This document shows positions 24,522 through 36,021 of a stretch of DNA of 64,000 bases, piece by piece. The DNA is taken from NCBI GenBank assembly GCA_963575745.1, contig CAUYUJ010014194.1, positions 238,501-302,500 of the forward strand. Reading direction: 5' to 3'. The position numbers were made by a program, and so were the translations under genes. A model generated the notes under the pieces. The model saw only the letters and a program-made list of their open reading frames with translations, made no database searches and was not told where the DNA came from. Position 1 is the first letter of the stretch; every line of letters begins with the position of its first letter. Source of the DNA: Prorocentrum cordatum. Lineage: Eukaryota > Sar > Dinophyceae > Prorocentrales > Prorocentraceae.

Positions 24522-24650
24522 CATAAGCTGTGGGCGGTCCGCGCGGATCTCTTGGATCTGCGCTGGAGCCCCCTGGCGGCGCCTCCAGCGCCGCCCCTGG
24601 CGCGCTGCGACTCAAGAAATCCGCGAGGAGCGTCGAACGTTTATGTTTAT
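24522..24650. mobile_element. Palindromic MITE-like element, family B copy 2
   Basis: Left arm with GGTCCGCGCGGATCTCTTGG, right arm with CAAGAAATCCGCGAGGAGCG followed by AACGTTTATGTTTATG. Same architecture and size class as the copies at 2.3 and 36.0 kb. Confidence 0.7.
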
Positions 24651-24814
24651 GCCGTTTTTCCTTCTCTGGTAGGGAGAGGGTGAGAAAGAAGAGGGAGGAG
24701 GGGGGCGACCCCCCCTGCAGGGCCAAGAAGGCCCGTTCTCGTCCCCACTCTCGTGCTCCTCCTGCTTCTGAGCCTGTGCGTTTTCCTCCGTCTCTTCCCG
24801 CTCCTTCTTCATTC

Positions 24815-25777
24815 CTTGTCCTGATGAGTAACTCCTCCTTGTCGCGACCCGAGGCCTGTCGAAAGGGCGGGCCGGGCGTTTCGCTCGAGATTTTCTCACC
24901 ACTCATGACCCTGAAGCTTAAAAACTGACCACAGTTTCGCAAATACAGGGCGGGCCGTAATCAAAATGTGGCCCTCGCCTTGGGGCCTCGCACATTCGTT
25001 GTAAACATTTGCAAGATGTTCACGGATTGAGGGCGGGTGATTTTCAACATGTGGCTCTCGCCTTAGCGCGGCGCGCATTCGTTTTTGAACATTTGCAAGA
25101 GCTTCAAGGATTGAGGATGGGTGGTTTTCAACATGCGGCTCTCGCCTTAGCGCCGCGCACGTTCGTGCCAAAATGTTGCAAGAGTTTCAAGGATTGAGGG
25201 TGGTTCGTTTTCAATATGTGGCTCTCGCCTAAGCGTCGCGCACACTCTTTACAAAGCAATGGCAAGAGTTTCACGGATTCCCATGGCCAGCGTTACCAGG
25301 CATGGTGATTTGGAAAGGTTCAGGATTGTGAGGGTTCAACAGTAACGTTGATTCGCGGTGTTGAAGTCCCAGGAATGGCGTTCTGGCACGGTTCAGGACC
25401 GTCAAGACGCAACAGTCAGGTTGACCCTGGCGCGGGAGTCCCGAGAATAGTATTTTGGCATGCTTCAGGGTCTTCAAACGGTTGCCTTCCAACGAGGCAG
25501 TTCCCTCAGTGGAAATGAGCCCGTGTAGGGGCCTATGAAGAGGGAGCCTGGGGGGAGGGTTTATTCCAACATCGTTGATGACTCTTGGGTTTACACTGGT
25601 CCTCCTCCTCCTCCTCCTCCTCCTCCTCCTCCTCCCTCTCCTCCTCCTCCTCCTTCTCCCTCCTCCTCCTCCTCCTCCTCCTCCTCATCATCATCCTCAT
25701 CCTCATCATCAGCATCATCCTCCTCCTCCTCCGCCTCCTCCTTCTCTTCCTCCTCCTCCTCCTCCTCCTCCTCCTCC

Positions 25778-25780
<3 letters not shown>
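24815..25780 (+). mobile_element. Composite dispersed element, copy C
   Basis: Leader CTTGTCGCGACCCGAGGCC near 24838, ACCCTGAAGCTTAAAAAC near 24908, four 83-bp units (24960-25275; TTTTCAACATGTGGCTCTCG), 70-bp units (25330-25500; GAAGTCCCAGGAATGGCG), tail GGTTTATTCCAACATCG at 25557, then a CTC tract from 25600. This is the clearest of the three copies. Confidence 0.8.
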
Positions 25781-25809
<29 letters not shown>

Positions 25810-26386
25810 GTCATCATCATCTTCTTCATCATGCCTTCTCTCTTGCACTTCGAAGCTCCTTTTCTCCTCGCCATCCCCTGCGCCCCCTGCTTGCCGTCGT
25901 CTCTCTCCTCGCCATCGTCGCGGCTGTCCTCCTCACCCTCGTCGTCTTCTCTCTCTTCTCTCCCCAGGCGCCTACGCACTCCCACCGCAGGCTCACACCG
26001 CTGCAGTCGGTGGTCTGCGGCCCATCCCGCCGCCGTGGCACACGGGGGCCTCCGGGAGCTGGCCGGGGAGGCCCTGGGCACACGCGTGTGGCCCGTCGCG
26101 CCCTCCCGGGAGCTCCACGATCCTAGATCCTCCGAGGGGCCCGGCCCACGCAGCACCCTGGGCGTGCCCGGGAGCTCGATGAGGTCGGGGGTTTGTGCTC
26201 GCCAATCCTCCAGGCCCTCCGAGGCTCCCCACAGCAGGTTCGCGTCGCGTCTCTGCGCGGGGCGTTGGAGGTCGAGCGCCGCCCGTGGCCCCGCATCGGC
26301 CGATATCCAGCGATAGGCGCCATCGGGAAGCCGGGATCGCTCAAGGTCGAACGCGCCACGCGGTGGCAGAAGCCACAACTCGGCGC
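25781..26386. other. CAT microsatellite and GC-rich non-coding stretch
   Basis: A (CAT)n run lies at 25779-25830. The remainder has a minus-strand ORF (up to about 26378) whose non-repeat part shows no family motif, so I do not call a gene. Confidence 0.5.
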
Positions 26387-26651
26387 CTACAATCGGTGCG
26401 GTTACGCCGGGGTGCGGTTTGCGAGTGGCTTTGTGGCGGCCTTTCCGGGACCTTTGTGAGAGACAATGTCATGACTGTCGTCGTTTCGAGCGACACTGTC
26501 ATCCTCGATATGTGTTCCATTGTACTAGAAGGAGCGACAGTGTCATGTGATTCGGTCGCACTGAGTGACAGTGCCATCCCTTTTCCGGGGGTGGGAAGGG
26601 CAGGCATGACAGGAGGCAAATCGCACCCTTCGCAAACCGCACCCATTGTAG
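26387..26651. mobile_element. MITE-like element D with 38-bp inverted ends
   Basis: The left end starts CTACAATCGGTGCGGTT and continues to GGTGCGGTTTGCGAG; the right end is the reverse complement with a few changes (ending AACCGCACCCATTGTAG). The interior has GCGACAGTGTCATG-type words in both orientations. Length is 265 bp. No coding capacity, so any movement would need a transposase in trans. Confidence 0.7.
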
Positions 26652-29300
26652 TCGCCGAACAACGCCAGAGTCGTCACGACGCGAACCTGCCGCTCCGTCT
26701 GAGCCTCAGGAAAACGTTGCATATTCGGGGGACCTTGCCTGTCCTGTAAACCGGAGTCTCTTCTCTCGTCCCCGACGACGGCTTAACGTGGCTTCGAGGC
26801 AGATTCGACCTGGACCCACCGCGGACTCGACGCCTTCGACGCGGACTCGATGCGGATTCGACGCGTTCGCCATGGGTTCGACGCGGATTAGGCACGGAGA
26901 GCGACGCGGAGGGACAGACGAGGCCCCCAGAAGCTGCAGCACGAGTTGGGTCCTCGGTACAGTGGCGGCGGCGGGTGCGGCAAATGTGGGTATGTTTTTC
27001 GAAACGACTCGCACTCCCCCGCGTCGACCGCCCCGAACTTTGAAATTTGGGCTGGGGGGTTGGACCCGCTTCAACACGCATTCGAGATGGGCGTTTTTCT
27101 TCGAAAACCACGGCAGGAACGCGCAACGCGTTCTCGAAGAAGTGGAGGTGCAAGGGCGAGCCCGGCGTGTCTCGCCTGCTCGTCAACTTCAAGCGGGGCG
27201 ACTTCGTGGACTCGACGGGGGGAGCTTGCGGCGTATCGTCGGACGACGATAAGACTGCAACACTGGGGAACGATGCAGCACTTACAGTGGGGGCGCGCAT
27301 CAAGAAGCCATATGCTTTTCGTCAGGGTATCCTTGGTTTCTTCGCCCCTCGCGCTGCGCGGTGACTTCCCGCAGCCGTTGAAGAAGCTGCTGCGTTCAGG
27401 GTGCTCCAGGTTTCCCCTCAGGTGCACCTCTTGCGAGGATCTCTTGCGAGGATCTCTTGCGGCCGCGCCCGCATTGTAGTTTTCTGCCGCTGGGAATGAT
27501 GTTGCAGAGGACGATCAAAGGATCTCAATGATCACGACGACGACGCCCACGCGCAGGCCCGGACCCAAATATATCAATCATCGCCCAGGGCGCTCCTGCA
27601 TCACGGGCCTCACCGGACATTTCTTAATCGTCGTCCTACATCAAGCGTGCACTACCCACGCACAGGCGGATACAGTCAAAGTCGGCCAGTCGGCCTCGAG
27701 GGTGAGCCGTCCAGGCAGGGCACCTCTGCCTCTGTCCATTCTGGGGGGTCTTTGGCATGTGCTCTGCTTCCTCGGCCCAAGGTGCCCCCCCAGGCGGGCG
27801 CGCGCATCCCCAGCTTCTTGGCGCGCTGCAGGTGCCTTGCGCCCTTCTCAGCGTCGCCCGCGAGGGCGCCAAGATCGTCGCGCCGGGCGCGCCGCGGCGT
27901 GGGCCGAGCGGCGGCCCTGCTGCAACGTGGCCTCGCGGGGGCGCGACGCCAGCCGCGCGGCGCGGGGAGGAGGAGGAGGAGGAGGAGGAGGAGGAGGAGG
28001 AGGAGGAGGAGGAGGAGGAGGAGGAGGAGGAGGAGGAGGAAGGAGGAGGAGGAGGAGGAGGAGGAGGAGGAGGAGGAGCGACGCGCGAGGTCGCGTGACC
28101 CAGCTCGGGATGCCCGGGCCGGCTCGGGAGCGCCCGTCGGGCCCCCTCGCTGTGCCCGCCCCGTCGGGAGCGCCGCGGCCCGGCGGGGGGCTCGGTGCCC
28201 GCGCGCACGCCCGGCGCCGCGGTGAGGAGCAGCCTCTCAAACGACGCGAAGATCGGGACAAAATCGGATCGGGGTAATTCGAAATCTCTGAGAATCGGCG
28301 GGTTTGGAGGATGTATCGGGCGCCGCGGCCGCTCCAGAGCGTTCTGGAACGCTCTGAGAGCGCTCCGGAACGCTCTGGAGCGATTTATCCCGATCCTATA
28401 GCCCTGTTTTGAGCCTCGGCCGTGGAGTATTGCCAGGGCGCTGGGTGCAGTGGAGGCCCATGGCGAGCAACGCCCTGCTTGCCTCCAGGGTGCTCCGGGT
28501 CTCTTGGGTTTCGATGGTCTTGCCACGGACAGCGTGCCGCTCCCACACCGAAAAAGCAACGGACGTCCTGGGGCCTCAGGGTTCGGTTTCTTGTGGAAGG
28601 TTTCTGGTGGTCGGGCCCCTACTGTACACATCCCGTGACCAGCCTGAGCGAGTGCTGGATAACGCACACGTGGCCGCATGTCTTTCCAGCCCTCGGGCCT
28701 CGTGCGGCCAGGCACGGTGGTCCTCCGCATGTGTATTTACCCAGCCAGTGGCTTCCAGATGTTCCGCATGTGAGTCCAGCCGCGTGTGCTTCCAGCTTCC
28801 CGGTGCCTTTGCGCTCCTCGTGCTGCGGCCTTCCGCCTTGGAATGGCCTTCTCTCTGGGCCCATCTCCACACGCTTTGGACTCGCGTCCTCGGGGCCGGG
28901 CGCCGACAGTGCGTGCTGCCTCCTCCTCCAGCTTGCACTCAAGGCCCCCATGAGGGGATGCGGATTCGTCTCATTAAAGCTCTCGCTGATCAGCGATCGG
29001 ATCTCTCTTGCCCCTGGACGGGCTTTCTTTCGTCCCTGGTCTTGGCCGCCTGCGTCCCCTTCTCTTTTGGCCCAGTGTATTGAATGTTCGGGATGCTAGA
29101 GTTGGCGTTTCGAGGGTAAGAGGCGCCGGCTTCGGCCAGACTCAGGCGCCCTGGAGAGGTGGGGCAGGAAGTGCCCGCGGTTGCCCGCTATGCCCGCCCC
29201 TCGGACCACCCCAGACATCTAGGATTTGTTCCCGCGCGCAGATGTGTTGCCTCCTTACGTACTCACATTTGCGGAATTATGCTGCGGAGTATCCCCGTAG
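26652..29300. other. Non-coding 2.6 kb upstream of eL21
   Basis: A short GCGGACTCGACGC-type minisatellite lies at 26815-26890, a (GGA)n tract at 27966-28080, and near-palindromic GAGCGTTCTGGAACGCTC words at 28335-28385. The missing 5' exons of eL21 were looked for here and not found. Confidence 0.5.
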
Positions 29301-30064
29301 GACATTGTGGTGGACCCGTCCATTCAAAAGGGCATGCCTCATTCCTTCTTCAATGGCAAGACGGGCATCGTCTTTAACGTCAACCGCAACGCCCTCGGTG
29401 TGGAGATGACGAAGATCGTGGGCAACAGGCAGCTGAAGAAGCGCATCCACGTGCGGGCGGAGCACTGCAAGAAGTCCCGGTGCAACGAGGCGTTCCTCCA
29501 GCGCGTCAAGGTCAACGACCAGAAGAAGCGGGACGCGAAGATGCTCGGCAAGAGCCTGAAGCTCAAGAGGGAGCCCGAGGGACCCAAGGATCGGGTCGGA
29601 CGAAAAGGGGGAATCGGGAAGTGGGGGGTTACGAACTTTGCTGTAGACGGCCAGTTTCGGCCCCGCCGCCATGCGCATTTCTCGATAATAGGGGTGGCTC
29701 CGTGAGGAGGAGGAGGAGCAGGAGGAGGAGGAGAAGGAGGAGGAGGAGGAGGAAGAGTAGGAGGAGGAGGAGGAGGAGGAGGAGGAGGAGGCGGAGGAGG
29801 GGGAGGAGGAGCGGAGGAGGAGGAGGAGGAGGAGGAGGAGGAGGAGGAGGAGGAGGAGGAGGAGGAAGAGGAGGAGGAGGACGAGGATCACGAAGGGCGA
29901 GGAGAGACAGGAAGCTCGGCCACGTGAGCCGATGCGCGAACCCCCCCCTTACTGCTATCCCCCCTCCTCCCGCCCGACCCCAAAAGGAGATGAAGATCGT
30001 CAAGGCCAAGCCCGAGGACGTCGTGGTGCTCGCGCCGGTGCCCTTCGTGGAGAACTACTTCTGA
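29301..30064 (+). CDS. RPL21: 60S ribosomal protein eL21, C-terminal two exons
   Basis: eL21 is a structural protein of the large cytosolic ribosomal subunit. Exon one (29301-29588) starts after an AG and reads DIVVDPSIQKGMPHSFFNGK, then the conserved KGMPH...GKTG, KRIHVRAEH and FLQRVKVNDQKKRDAK blocks, ending REPEGPK. Exon two (29987-30064) reads EMKIVKAKPEDVVVLAPVPF and ends VENYF plus TGA. The 398-bp intron has GA-AG borders and holds a (GGA)n tract at 29705-29885; the change of frame across it is restored by this splice. Together they give 121 of the usual roughly 160 residues. The N-terminal 40 or so residues lie upstream and were not found. No frameshift or stop inside the exons, so the gene is probably functional. 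Confidence 0.88.
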
Positions 30065-30154
30065 GGAACGTTCCCGACGCGCGTGCGGCCGCCAGGGCCC
30101 CGACCTGGCCTGCGTCCTGAGCGCGGGCGCGGTGTTCGCGGCGGTGTCCCCACT

Positions 30155-30270
30155 GAGCCTCCTCGTCTTGCTCGTCCTCCTCCTCCCTCCCTCTCCTCCT
30201 CCCTCCTCCCCCCTCCCTCCTCCTCCTCCTCCTCCTCCTTCTCCTCCTCCTCCTCCTCCTCCTCCTGCTA
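30155..30270. repeat. (CTC)n microsatellite
   Basis: CTC/TCC units between the eL21 stop and retroelement b. Confidence 0.9.
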
Positions 30271-30274
30271 TCTC

Positions 30275-33200
30275 ACCGTCGTCGGCGAGGCAGAGCTGCA
30301 CTACCATCTCCATAAGCCTCTGGAGTTCATGAGCCGCGACCCTACGAAGCAACAGGACCCCCCTCCAGTGCGCGACCTTGCGGAGACACTCGCAGTCTGG
30401 GCGGCAACCTGGATCACGGAGCTCACCAGCGAGGAGCAGCAGGAGCCGTCTGACTGGACGCGCTGGTGCAAGCCATACCTTCTCGAGTACCTCTTGCTGC
30501 CATGGAATAGCGAGCTCACCCGACAGCGACAGCAGCGACACGGAGGCCGACCACTCGAGCAAGTTGCTCATGATCTGTGCGAGCGACCTTCGCGACGAGC
30601 TTCTCCGAGGCGCCAAGCTTTCTTTGACTGGATTGCCGAATATGAATGCGACCATGAAGCGCGGAATGTTGCCATCAACAAGTTCTGGAGACTCCACGAG
30701 GCCACTCGGCAGATGTTCCGAGACCTATTTCAAGATCGGGCACCGGCTGAAGAGGACGGGCAGCTTTCTGACGATGACCAAGCTCGAGACGATGCCGAGC
30801 CCCCAGAGAGGCGAGTTCCAGCAGCAGCACCGCGCCAACTTGTGGACAACTTGGTGGACACAGTGCAGAGGATGAGGGCCAAAGCCCCACTTGACAGCCC
30901 AGAAGGCGAATTACCCCTCTTGGATGGATTCAGCACGATCCTACACCAAGTTCGATATGATCGAAATTACCCTGAGACGGAAGTGATCTCTGGAGTTCTT
31001 GATAAGTCCCGCACCTTCGCCGACGCGCACTCCAAAGCTACTTGGTCAGCAGCACAGGTATCAGTGCGCGAATGGGCTCAGATATCTCTACAGGGCAGCC
31101 TCAAAGGAGCCCATCGCTACATCTCGACGGCCGAGAAGAGGGACCTGCTCGATACAGCCATTCACAATAGCCAGGTCATTGGCGACCCGCGAGGCACCGT
31201 CGACGCCAGAGCAGCCAAGTGGCAAGAGCGATGGACCACACATTCGGCAGGCAGCGACCTCACCGATAGCATGAAGGCCTTGAGACGGAAGGCGCGCGAC
31301 CAGCTGGACACAGACTGGATTGAGTACACCATAGACGACCTTCACGCTGCGTTCAAGATTATCCCCCTGCATACAGAACAGTCTACGGACCAATGGTCAC
31401 GTGCATCTCTCCAGGCGGTCAGCCAGCCAGCGAAACATGAGTTCGTGCAGCTGTTGAACACGTGCGTCAGCAAGCTCTCCTCGCCACACCAGCTCATGCA
31501 GATCTGGATCTGCCTCCTCGCCAAAGGAGAGGCAGTTACCACGGCGACGATAGGCCCATCGGCCTACTGCCCATGCCTGCTCGAGTATGGGGACGAATGA
31601 ACCGTTACATCACAGGCCAACGGTGCGACGCCAAGGCTGGCTTCTGGGACAACGCCATCAAGGGTTCGTCGTCACTGCAGGCGGCGCTGACTACCCTCAT
31701 CTTGGACGAAGCTTCGGCGGTGCGAGGCGACGCAGAAGTTGCCACCCTCTTCTTGGACATCATGAAATTATATGGCCACGTGGATATCAGCTTACTGTGC
31801 ACCCTCGCAACCAAGCTGGACTTCTTCCCAGTGGTGCTCTACATGTCATGTCTGCGGTACCTTAGTCCCCGCATCATTCGTGTTCGAGATGTCTACAGCT
31901 CTGGCGCAGTCATCCCCCACAACGGGCTACTGGCTGGGTGCACGGAGGCGAACAACATGGCTCGGGCTTACCTTTACGACCTACTGGAGCACGTGCACCT
32001 GCGATACCAGTGTCTCATGATGCGAGAGTTCGTGGACGATCTCATGGTACGTGCCGAAGGGCACCGCTCCCTCGTTCGCTACCAAATTGAACAAGGCTCT
32101 GCAGCTCTCGTGGAAGGTATTCAGAAGCTAGGCTTGAAGGTCTCTGAGCAGATTGTCATCCTGGGCCACCGCTCCGTCCAGCAGGCAGTCATCAAGTCGA
32201 TGCGCAAAGTGGGTGTCACTATACGTGCGGCCAAGACAACCAGGGACCTCGGCTTCGACTCGACGGTGGGCAGAGCGAGACGCACCAGAGAGCCAGAGCG
32301 ACGGCGAAAAGATTCCGAAGGGCGCAGATCTTTCAGAGACGAGGAGTGGGGCGGAAAGCTACTGCAAGGCTCTACACCGCCAACCCTCGTGCCAAGCGGA
32401 TCTACGACGTCTCTGTCACGGGGCTGCCCGCGACCAGAGTCAAGCAAGAGCGGCGCGCCACAGCAGCTACCATGGCAGGCTTCACGGTGGGAGGCAGATG
32501 CACGCCGGCCATCATGCCCCACATCAATGTCAAGCAAGACCCTCTCGCCTTCAATCCGAGACGCCAGATCACGGAGTGGTTCACCTTCTGGGTGCATCAG
32601 CCGCCGTACCATGCGCGCGCGCGGTTCGGATGGCAAGCTGTCTTCGGCAAGATGGCCAAGGTGCGAGCCAAATCGAAGTGGCGCTCGGCCACTGGACCCA
32701 TGGGCGCCCTCGCCGTCGGCATGGGCGAGATTGGCTGGCAGCCTCGCCACCCAGACCGCTGGACAGACCCAGAAGGCAATGATTGGATATACAACCCAGA
32801 CGACACGGGCTTGGATTCTCTCTTTGACGCAGTTCATGCTCAAGTCACAGCTGGCCTGTGGAAGCAAGCGGGCCAGCACCCTGAGGGTTTTGGCTGCGAG
32901 CAGGGGGGCCATTTACAAGCGACGCAGCGCACCTTGCGCTGGATGCTACGCAAAAAGTTTTTCAAGGAGGCTGGAGCCCTGGAGAACATCGTTGCTGGAA
33001 ATTGCTGGACTGCTCGGCGCACCTCCACTGCGGGCTACGATTGTCCAGCCTCGTGCCCGCGCTGTGGACAAGCAGCTGAGGATTTGCTGCGCAGATGCTT
33101 TCAGTGCGAGAAAAAAACGATGACATCGACCATGGCTGGACCCGCCGCACCCAGGACCTCAAGAGCAGAGCCGTTCAGTCCATGAGTGATGAGCTTGGCA

Positions 33201-34500
33201 TGAAGATGTTCTGGTGCAAGGGTATTCTACCAGCCAGGCTCAATGAGGTTCCATAGGCCCCAGATTGGAATGACGCCCAGACAGTCTACGATGTCGACAT
33301 GCCCGTCCAGGTTCCCCAGTTCGAGAACTACACCAGCATCAGCGGTCACCCGATCCAGGCCCAGCGGGCCTACCTCGACGACTCGGTCAATTCGGCGGAC
33401 GCTCGTATCGTTCGTGGAGGGTGGGGGGTCGCTGTTGATTTCAACGTAATTCCAGCTGAAGATTGTTTCCCAGGGCTCTACGGTTCCATCGACGGCCAAC
33501 AGACGGTCCCGTGTGCAGAGCTGGCCGCTTTGTATTGTTGTCTCCTCTACACCCAGGGGGCCCTCGATATCTGGACCGACGACGCCTTGGTGTACCGTGG
33601 TTGGAATTCTCGTATGTGGCTCTACCCTCGAGGCCCCATAAGCAGTGGTGGCAGCGGATCAAGCAGGCTATCCTCCAGAGGCCCGGCAGGATCTCCAATG
33701 CCAGCGTGAAGAAGTGTAGCTCTCATCTTGACGCCCTGAGCCTGAGCGTAGCGCGTGGCCTCCCAGCCCTGGTATGTCACATTAGGTAATGAACGAGCTG
33801 ATGCCCTGGCCCAGAGGGGCTTCGGAAAAAGCCTTGAATTTGATCCAGCCTCAATTAGTTTCTTTGAAGGACTATGAAGCTCTCCTGCAACGGGTCCATA
33901 AGCGTCTGGCTGCTGTAGCTACGGCTGTTAACTCGCTGCCCAGGGTCAAGCACCAGCGTCCTTTGGTTGCGCGGAACCGCCACAGGCCTGTGAGGATAGT
34001 CGCGCTTCGGCTGGCGCTTGAGCGCGCCACGGGCCATTACATGCAGCAGCACCCGAAGGGCACAAAACGCTGGTTTTGGTTCAATTGTAAGCTTGGCCCA
34101 CAGCGAGCGACCGTCGAAAGCTGGATGCAAACCCACCCGTGTAATGGAAGAGCGTTTGTTTCTAGTTATAATATGCCTTTGCCGATTCCGCCCTCTGCGT
34201 GCCCCTCTCTTACAGTTGGAGGTAAGACGATACACCCGACCCATTCTGTGCAGGTAATGAATGGTCAGCTTTGGTGTACGAAGTGCGCGAGGCTCGGCAG
34301 TTGCACGAGCACTGGAGTGGCAAGCTCAACCAACTTCTCGTACCTTGTCCTGGTGGAGTGGGCACCGACAGTGGACGAGAGGCTTTGCGTAGGCTAGCAA
34401 ACTGTCAGCCACCGAATGTCTCGGCCAAGCTTTGGCCCTCGGGGGACCCCATTCAACCCCTCAAAGCCTGCAACGTCAAGCGTGCACGCCCGAAGTAAGA
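30275..34500 (+). pseudogene. Retroelement b: reverse transcriptase plus RNase H
   Basis: A single long ORF broken into about six frames. 30275-31600 encodes the N-terminal region and the first RT block. After a frameshift, 31462-32290 carries the RT core: GLLP then RVWGRM, LFLDIMKLYGHV (motif A), NGLLAGCTEANNMARAYLY (motif B) and EFVDDLMVRAEG (motif C, FVDD). A further frame (32346-33185) holds the connection and a CPRCG...C cluster near 33045-33105. 33299-33790 is an RNase H domain: YLDDSVN, AELAALYCCLLY, WTDDALVYRGW, and GNERADALAQRG in the next frame. A Cys/His tail follows (CTKC near 34285; GREALRRLAN). The RT is unlike the APE-type LINEs at 42 and 55 kb. Multiple frameshifts mean it is dead. 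Confidence 0.85.
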
Positions 34501-34676
34501 GGCTCGGTCACAAGGGCCGCGGCGTGTCCCAGGCCACGACCGCGCCCCCTCGGTGGGCCTCCTCCTCCTCCTCCTCCTCCTCCCCCTGCTCCTCCTTCTC
34601 CTCCTCCTCCTCCTCCTCCTCCTCCTCCTCCTCCTCCTCCTCTCTCATCGGTCAAGCACATGCGGCTCGAGGCGGG

Positions 34677-34701
34677 TCCATAGCCATTTCTTTTGGCTCA
34701 A
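34677..34701 (+). other. Dinoflagellate spliced-leader (DinoSL) relic
   Basis: The 22-nt DinoSL is added in trans to the 5' ends of dinoflagellate nuclear mRNAs. Here TCCATAGCCATTT, a CTT insertion and TTGGCTCAA match it with one substitution (G to A) and one 3-nt insertion. It is not followed by GT, so it is not an SL RNA gene. A DinoSL in genomic DNA upstream of a gene relic marks a reverse-transcribed mRNA that was put back in the genome. Confidence 0.8.
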
Positions 34702-35651
34702 CCCAGTCTCGATGCCGTGCCTCGGCGGCTCATCGCGCCGTGCTTGTGGCACCTGAACTGTGTATTTCAGTTACATGTCGGACGGGTGGCTAAGATCGAG
34801 GCGAATCGTGATCATGGCAGCAACCGTACCTGTTCATCCCTGGTCGTTGTGGAGTGTGCCCCCCTTTTCGGTTGAGTGGAACCCTTATGGAACGATCAGC
34901 AAGAGCAGGAGGCGCGCTGCGGAGGCTGCACCTGGCAGTGGGTCGTCAAGCGGCACTGGATTCGGGTCTCGTTGTCGTGGAGCCGTGGCGGGATCTTTCG
35001 TGGACCTCGGGCCAGGCCGCCGACTGTCTGCAGGGGCACGCTCCGGCATGCGAGAACGGTGCAGTGGCTGCCGGCGTATTGTGGGCACCGGGCCCAGACG
35101 CCTTCAGCTACAGCACGGAAGTTGCTGCATGCAAGAAATGTGAGAAGCAGGCGCTCGGGAAGTCGAAGTTGGAGCCAAATATTCCCACCTACAGCTCTGC
35201 GCATTGCGCATGCGAGAAGTTGGAGGCGGTGATAGAGCCCGACTTTTTCAGCTCCAGCGCTGAGATCAGAGCGAGCGCGTGTGATAAGGCGGAGGCGGAG
35301 CAAGATGATCAATTTCCTGTTCCACCGCCGCTGCCTGCTGCTATTTTTGCGAGTGCCGCTGCCGAGGAGGATCTGTCGGACGAGGCCGAGCTGGATACAG
35401 CCACGGTCGCGCCCGACCCCGCCTCGGACACGGTGACCAACACCGACGAGGACGCGCACACTGTCGAGGTTGAAGAGCAGATGAACAGCTGGGCGCGCAA
35501 GAGGTCAGCCAGTCGTTCATTTCTGCGTATGCGGCGCCGCCTCGACAGTGCGGTCTCTCACAAAGTAGCTGCTGACTCTGTTTATAAGGCGATGTTCAAG
35601 CCTGATGATCGGGCGACCAGTTTGCGTCAGTGCTGGCAGGATATTTGTTGA
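34702..35651 (+). pseudogene. PPR-repeat retropseudogene
   Basis: An open frame from about 34854 ends at TGA 35651. Residues encoded near 35085-35290 read GPDAFSYSTEVAACKKCEK, LEPNIPTYSSAHCACEK and IEPDFFSSSAEIRASACDK, three eroded copies of the dinoflagellate PPR pattern (xEPxxxSYSAxISACEK). The stretches between them are shorter than a normal 35-residue PPR, so repeats have lost their second helix. The rest of the frame is acidic or Ala-rich without motifs. With the DinoSL relic just upstream and no intron, this is best read as a processed mRNA copy. PPR proteins usually act in organelle RNA processing; this copy is probably inactive. Confidence 0.65.
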
Positions 35652-36021
35652 GCCAGGTGGGAAAGTCGCAAGTCTGATATAGTGTCATCGGCCGTTCCAG
35701 CAGACTTTTTGCAACAATTGGGTCAATGCTCTGTAAACGGGCCTGCGGTGGTGCCCGCTCCCCCCAGCAGCTCCATCCGAATGCCCGCAGAGCTGAAGGT
35801 GTCCCTCCTCGTTAAGGTCGTCGCGCCGCTCTACCTCTTCCTCGCGTGGCGCGTCGTGCTCAGGGGAGGAAACCGTCATTTTCCTTGTATCACTACGTGG
35901 GATGGCCTGTTCCTGTTCCTGCTCCTCTCTCATCGGTTACGTTCGCTCCTCCTCCTCCTCCTCCTCCTCCTTCTCCTCGTCGTCCTCCTCCTCCTCCCGA
36001 GCCAGAAGAAGAATCGGCAGA

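Noticed and set aside
25533-26378. Minus-strand 281-codon ORF
   Set aside because: The C-terminal half is poly-Met/Arg/Glu repeat; the N-terminal part has no recognisable family, and the overlapping plus frames are equally open.
27636-28730. Minus-strand 364-codon ORF over the GGA tract
   Set aside because: Half is poly-Pro/Ser from the microsatellite and the rest has no motif or conserved block.
28404-29099. Open frames upstream of eL21 as its missing 5' exons
   Set aside because: None resembles the conserved eL21 N-terminus (basic, Tyr/Phe-rich); the exons are probably farther upstream.
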